Origin: Cephalothrix spiralis
Lineage: Eukaryota; Nemertea; Palaeonemertea; Archinemertea; Cephalotrichidae
Direction of reading: 5' to 3'
Assembly: GCA_032353305.1 (NCBI GenBank)
Contig: JAUCNG010268851.1
Location: 1-12,447 of the forward strand
Length of the DNA stretch: 12,447 bases
Part shown: piece by piece, positions 8,747-12,447 of the stretch
How positions within the stretch are numbered: position 1 is the first letter of the stretch
Layout: every line of letters starts with the position of its first letter
Made by a program: the position numbers and the translations under genes
The notes under the pieces: model-generated
The model's database searches: none
What the model was told of the DNA's origin: nothing
What the model saw: the letters and a program-made list of their open reading frames with translations, nothing else

Positions 8747-8846
8747 CCGTAGTTTATCGTATTTTATTAGAAGTCCTTTAACATGATCATTTGTTGCTTT
8801 TTCCTTTCCTTCAATAACATCACGCATTGCACCATTTAACTCTTTT
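8747..8846 (-). CDS. Coiled-coil gene exon 6
   Basis: The acceptor is CTATTCTTTAG and the donor GTAAAT. The 100 bases give one spare base and 33 codons, charged and helical: RDVIEGKEKATNDHVKGLL and then IKYDKLR. It is open only in this frame, has coding-like composition, and joins exon 5 in phase. It ends on a codon boundary, with no further clear exon of this gene to its left. Confidence 0.68.
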
Positions 8847-11800
8847 CTAAAGAATAGTTAAGGTATTTTTTACAAGGCTATTATTTATATAACTAGAGAT
8901 TTGAAAATAATTTTGATTTAATAGCGCCGTTAATAGCTGATGTGAAGCTACGAAATTCTAATCATTTTTTAATATTCTTATCTCTTAAATCGTAAAATAA
9001 TACTAAGGCTGTCATTAGTTTAATGGTGATTACTCTTATTTAAAAACAATGAGTTTCGGCCAGAAACTAGCGCATGTATAAGTATAAAACATTAAATATA
9101 AATACCCAAAATTTTGCGAGGAGTTTTAGTCATTTTCAAGAAGAATCTAGCGCAGTTTCAACCCAGTATAGATCAGTATAAAATATAGAAATTGTAAAAT
9201 ATAAGTATATAATAAATCATAGCGGCATCTTAAAAAGGATACAGGTCCTTTTCTCTGGCCTTGTAATCTGATATTGTCTTGCGACGAGTGCGAATTCTGA
9301 GCTGAAATAACAACATAAAATTCAATAAAATTGTTTATATATGAATACAAAATTATTATTCTAATCTCCACGATGATACAAATGGAAACTTCTTAAGTCT
9401 TCATACAAAATAATGTTCAATACTATTTTAATTATAAATAGTGTTACGTGCATTTCGATAAGTGACAATTACTCCTCACCTCAAGTAGTTGAATTCTCTC
9501 ATTCTTTTCTGCGTCTTTCGCAGTATCAACGCCAGTTTTCTTTTTACCTCCATGTTTGATTGTTGTTGCTACTGAAAAGATTAAAGTACAATTTAAGAGT
9601 GTTGCACCCTTTTGACTTCGGAAAAATCAATGTAATAGCTACCTCGTTTATCAATTGGTTTGTGCCAAATAATATTTAATTGGAAAGGGAAGACCCATGT
9701 TCTTCCTTAATTTATTAAGACTTATTTTTTTATATTGGGATTTAATGACATAACATTCAGGTGAAGATTTCTTTTCGTCTATAATGAAATTTATATTACC
9801 TGAACGTGGTCTCTTGTCAACTGTAAATGCTATCTGTGCTGTTGGGTCCGGACCTTTCCTTTGCCACTTTGAGTAATCATGGTTGTTGATTTGATCTAGA
9901 AAACAAAAGATATTTTAATAATAATATATTCAATTTCTGTTAGAATCTTGTCCAAGTATTTGATCTTATATCATCATTATACACATGTTCAACAAACGAC
10001 GTTTCTATTATAAATTATCATGACATACATATCGGGTGGGCCCTTGAATCTTTCCCGCTGTTTAGAAGGTTGTATTTTCCAAAATATATGAGATAATGAT
10101 TTGAAATTTTGCATATAGTAGCAAAATGATATTCTTAAATGACATGCTAAAGTTTAATTTTTATATTATTTTTAGTTTTTAGTTTTTAAGGTATGCTGAT
10201 TTGCGCAACTCTGGTCAAAAAACGGAATATCATAAAATGAAGTTACAAATTTTAGTCTGAATTATTGCTTTTTATGCAAAAACACGTAGTTTAGAAATTA
10301 GAAAAGCCGTTGACTTTAAATTTTAGTACGATGTTAACATTGATGTTTTCTTTAAGTTGTGTAAATTTCAGCATCCTACTATTAAAAGTCAACAGAATGT
10401 ATTATACGATAGTAAAATTTAATGACGCATCAAAATGAGTGAATAACATTTCAGGCACGTATCCACCACAGCCTATTTTTGTAAAACACTTGATATAATT
10501 TGCTTATACCTGTCACTCAATACTCTTATTAAGTTTCTGTGATTGTAATGTCGTCAGTATACATTTTTAAAATACATATTTTTGAAATTATGACGACTTA
10601 AAATCCACCAGGACTACCAAAAATAGCGCGATGGCGGATCTGGAATAATATATATATTTTTTTAAACATAGATACTTTAATGTTTACGATATGAGAATTC
10701 CCTTCAGCACAAACATTCAAAATAGTAATAACTATCAACAAACAAAATTTGAATCAAATCAGATCAATGGAAACAGAGATATGGGCTGCAGAAGAAGAAG
10801 ATCGGCCTTTGTTTCGTGACTTTGTGACTTTTTTGCCAATTTTAACACTTAGAGTTTGATTTAGGAATTTCTGAACAGATATTCGGATACAGTGAGGGTC
10901 CAAACACCTTACATCAAATTTTCAGCAAAATCGATGATCAAAAACACTTCTTATATTTTAGTCCAAATCCCGAGTTCTGGCCCCCGACGCCGCAATTTCG
11001 AAGACATTGAAAATTCCCAAAGCAATATCACCGCCAAGGCCAACAATAATATTCGCTTATTGTGATACGCTTTCACTTTAGGATTTTAAATTCTATTCGA
11101 TTGACATATGATGCTGCAATTTACACCACGAAAAGAACAGATCAATGTTAATATCATACTAAAATTTAAAACCAACCGCTTTTCTATTTTTTAAACTACG
11201 GTTTTTGAATAATAAGCAAAGATTCACACTATAACTTTTAACGTCATTCTATGATATTCCGTTTTTTGACCCGGGTTGCGCAAATTAAGGTAACTTAAAA
11301 ACTATAAATAATATAAAAATTAAACTTTAGCATATTATAAAGACTATCATTCTGCTACTTCATGCAAAATTTCAAATCATTATCTCATAAATTTTTGAAG
11401 ATACAGCTTTCTAAACGGTTTGAAAGATTCAAGGGCCCACCCGATATAAACGTCATTTCTATTGTTTAAATTGTGACTATATGTTATTGAAAAGACCCAG
11501 CCAGGAAGATCTCCATATCACAAGGCGGACATCCTAACTATGATACGGTACTATTATGCAATAAACGACATATTAAAGGACTACACCTCCATTAGAAAAC
11601 TTACCAAGTGTCCTTCGTAGATTCTGGTCTGCAAACTCCATTTGTTTCTTCTGTTCTGCTAGCGTTAGATCATCATTTTCAAGTTCGAGATCCCTAATAC
11701 TTGTTAGGAAGCACAGAAGACTGAAAAATAAAAAATTGTATGTTAAACCAGTCTGAAATTATTTTTTGGGGGTTTAAAGGGGGACTAGATCGTTAATTAT

Positions 11801-12447
11801 TTAATACTAAAGCATTAGTTCTTCAATTACTAAAATACTGTAAAAGAGTTAGTAAAACTAATGTAATTAGTTATACTTTTCTTAAATCTAGTAAACTGCC
11901 AAGAAATAGCAAATATAACTGTAATTTTGAGCTTTATATTGAGGAAGAAAATCACGGTAATTGGTACTGGCAGTATTTACTGCCTAAATGATGTACCCTG
12001 TTAAAATGTTGAGTGTTATAATCAATTTAATTTAATATACCTTCTTAACATTTTATTGGATTAGATGTTTTCTAAAGGTGTAGTTTGATAAGTGAATAAT
12101 TATTATCTTTATCTGGTAATATACATGGCATAACAAAATGATGGTACATTGCATTGTGAGACCATCAGTTACATGCTCAAAATTTGAAGTGAAATCGACC
12201 CAAATCAAAAAGTGGAAATGGTATCCACTTCTTAAATTAAGGGAGCACTTTTCAAGGTGATTGCTATTTGAGTGTACATTGTATTCTTTTGAGAAGATTT
12301 TCAGTTGATAACATGTTTTCACTTTCATTAACCAATGTAAAGATAATTCTATCTATATCCAAGATAAATTTATGTGATGCAATTACATGCTTCAAAATAA
12401 CCATGCAAAAATCTCACCCTTCTGCACCTCCACAGAGTTCTTCAAGA
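8747..12447 (-). CDS. Unrecognised coiled-coil protein, six exons, 5' end outside window
   Basis: I do not recognise this family. Exons 12447-12418, 11720-11605, 9895-9800, 9571-9480, 9301-9243 and 8846-8747 join in one frame of about 164 codons, with every split codon consistent. The product starts with a short non-helical piece and then a heptad-like segment rich in Leu, Glu, Asp and Gln (IRDLELENDDL onward, ending near DQINNH). Next comes a polar, Lys/Pro-rich linker (SKWQRKGPDP, then HGGKKKTG). A second helical stretch follows, rich in charged residues (ERIQLLELRIRTRR, then RDVIEGKEKATND and LLIKYDKLR). There are no membrane segments or catalytic motifs. This type is common among centrosomal, ciliary and cytoskeletal adaptors, but no specific assignment is justified. 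No stop codon is found after the last exon if it is spliced onward; its phase 0 end fits ANAPC1 exon a. Confidence 0.7.
8847..9242 (-). other. Coiled-coil gene intron 5-6, or 3' UTR of a terminated form
   Basis: It is very AT-rich with no clear exon. If exon 5 reads through to its TAA (9232-9230), this would be 3' untranslated sequence. The nearest minus-strand AATAAA lies inside exon 6 (8768-8763), about 460 bases on, which gives only weak support for termination here. Confidence 0.5.
9243..9301 (-). CDS. Coiled-coil gene exon 5, with a possible read-through stop
   Basis: The acceptor is GTTATTTCAG. The frame continues the helix of exon 4 with LRIRTRRKTISDYKAREKD. A weak donor GTATCC after 9243 leaves two spare bases (CT), exactly what exon 6 needs (CT|A, Leu). 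If that donor is not used the frame runs five codons further (Leu-Tyr-Pro-Phe, then TAA at 9232-9230). Both a spliced and a terminated form are therefore possible. Confidence 0.65.
9480..9571 (-). CDS. Coiled-coil gene exon 4: Lys-rich linker and helix start
   Basis: The acceptor is ATCTTTTCAG and the donor GTGAGG. It has 30 codons after the split Val codon and ends in phase 0. It is lysine-rich (HGGKKKTG), then a helix begins at DAEKNERIQLLE. Confidence 0.8.
9800..9895 (-). CDS. Coiled-coil gene exon 3: polar linker
   Basis: The acceptor is TTTTCTAG and the donor GTAATA after CAG. It has 31 full codons, phases 2 and 1. It contains DYSKWQRKGPDPTAQ and AFTVDKRPRS: basic, proline-containing and probably not helical. 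The foldback element lies in the intron upstream. Confidence 0.8.
10029..11447. mobile_element. Long-terminal-inverted-repeat foldback element, about 1.4 kb, non-coding
   Basis: The two ends are inverted copies: ATATCGGGTGGGCCCTTGAA at 10029 and its complement ending at 11447. The similarity continues inward for about 360 bases on each side (10029-10400 and 11090-11447), roughly 80% by eye. Shared inner blocks include GATAATGATTTGAAATTTTG, GCTAAAGTTTAATTTTTATA and CAAAAAACGGAATATCAT. The middle (10400-11090) has no usable open frame. A TA flanks the TCGGG..CCCGA core on both sides, compatible with a Tc1/mariner-like TA target, but ATAT at both ends makes this ambiguous. It is a non-autonomous element sitting in the intron between exons 3 and 2 of the coiled-coil gene. 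Confidence 0.85.
11605..11720 (-). CDS. Coiled-coil gene exon 2: first heptad region
   Basis: The acceptor is TATTTTTCAG and the donor GTAAGT. The 116 bases give 38 codons, phases 1 and 1. The helical part reads IRDLELENDDLTLAEQKK and continues to NLRRTL, with hydrophobic residues at roughly 3-4 spacing. It weakly recalls the RELEQANDDL stretch of NDE1/NDEL1 proteins, but the rest does not follow that family. Confidence 0.8.
11721..12417 (-). other. Coiled-coil gene intron 1-2 (697 bases)
   Basis: AT-rich. The 91-codon minus frame at 12053-12328 has no splice borders that fit the phases of exons 1 and 2 and no family resemblance. No repeat identified. Confidence 0.6.
12418..12447 (-). CDS. 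Coiled-coil gene exon 1 (partial at window edge)
   Basis: Only 30 bases are visible, ending before the donor GTGAGA. The frame set by the next exon gives LEELCGGAE and two spare bases (GG). The call rests on the donor and phase match only. Confidence 0.5.

Noticed and set aside
9230-9301. A certain terminal exon of the coiled-coil gene
   Set aside because: The stop is in frame, but a phase-matched coding-like exon lies downstream at 8846-8747, so termination is only one of two options.
12053-12328. A 91-codon minus-strand gene
   Set aside because: No splice borders fit the neighbouring exons, composition is intron-like, and there is no recognisable motif.

Overview
The window looks like animal nuclear DNA: AT-rich, with small exons separated by 0.2-2 kb introns with GT..AG borders, and introns full of short transposon relics (a tRNA-derived SINE, a hAT-like MITE, a long-inverted-repeat foldback element, several hairpins). 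The repeat types and the animal-like protein suggest a marine invertebrate, perhaps a mollusc or other lophotrochozoan. The lineage is an inference; nothing here fixes it. There are no prokaryotic features such as operons, CRISPR or ribosome binding sites. Most long open frames in the window are not genes; the real coding sequence is in exons of 59-218 bases on the minus strand.

Right part (12447 down to 8747, minus strand): six exons of an unrecognised coiled-coil protein, cut at its 5' side by the window edge. All exon phases agree. A foldback element of about 1.4 kb fills most of one intron.

Left part (8078 down to 839, minus strand): eight exons in one unbroken frame encode an internal piece (about 346 codons) of anaphase-promoting complex subunit 1 (APC1, ANAPC1). 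This is the Ser/Pro-rich regulatory loop followed by the second part of the N-terminal WD40-like domain. The gene continues past position 1 of the window.

Middle (8079-8746): a tRNA-derived SINE and a GC-richer stretch that is open on both strands. The first roughly 300 codons expected of APC1 are not found between its first visible exon and the last coiled-coil exon. These two exons meet in compatible phase (0/0). Either the coiled-coil exons are spliced to APC1 (a chimeric gene), or one gene is nested or truncated, or the assembly is misjoined here. This junction is the most interesting point of the window.
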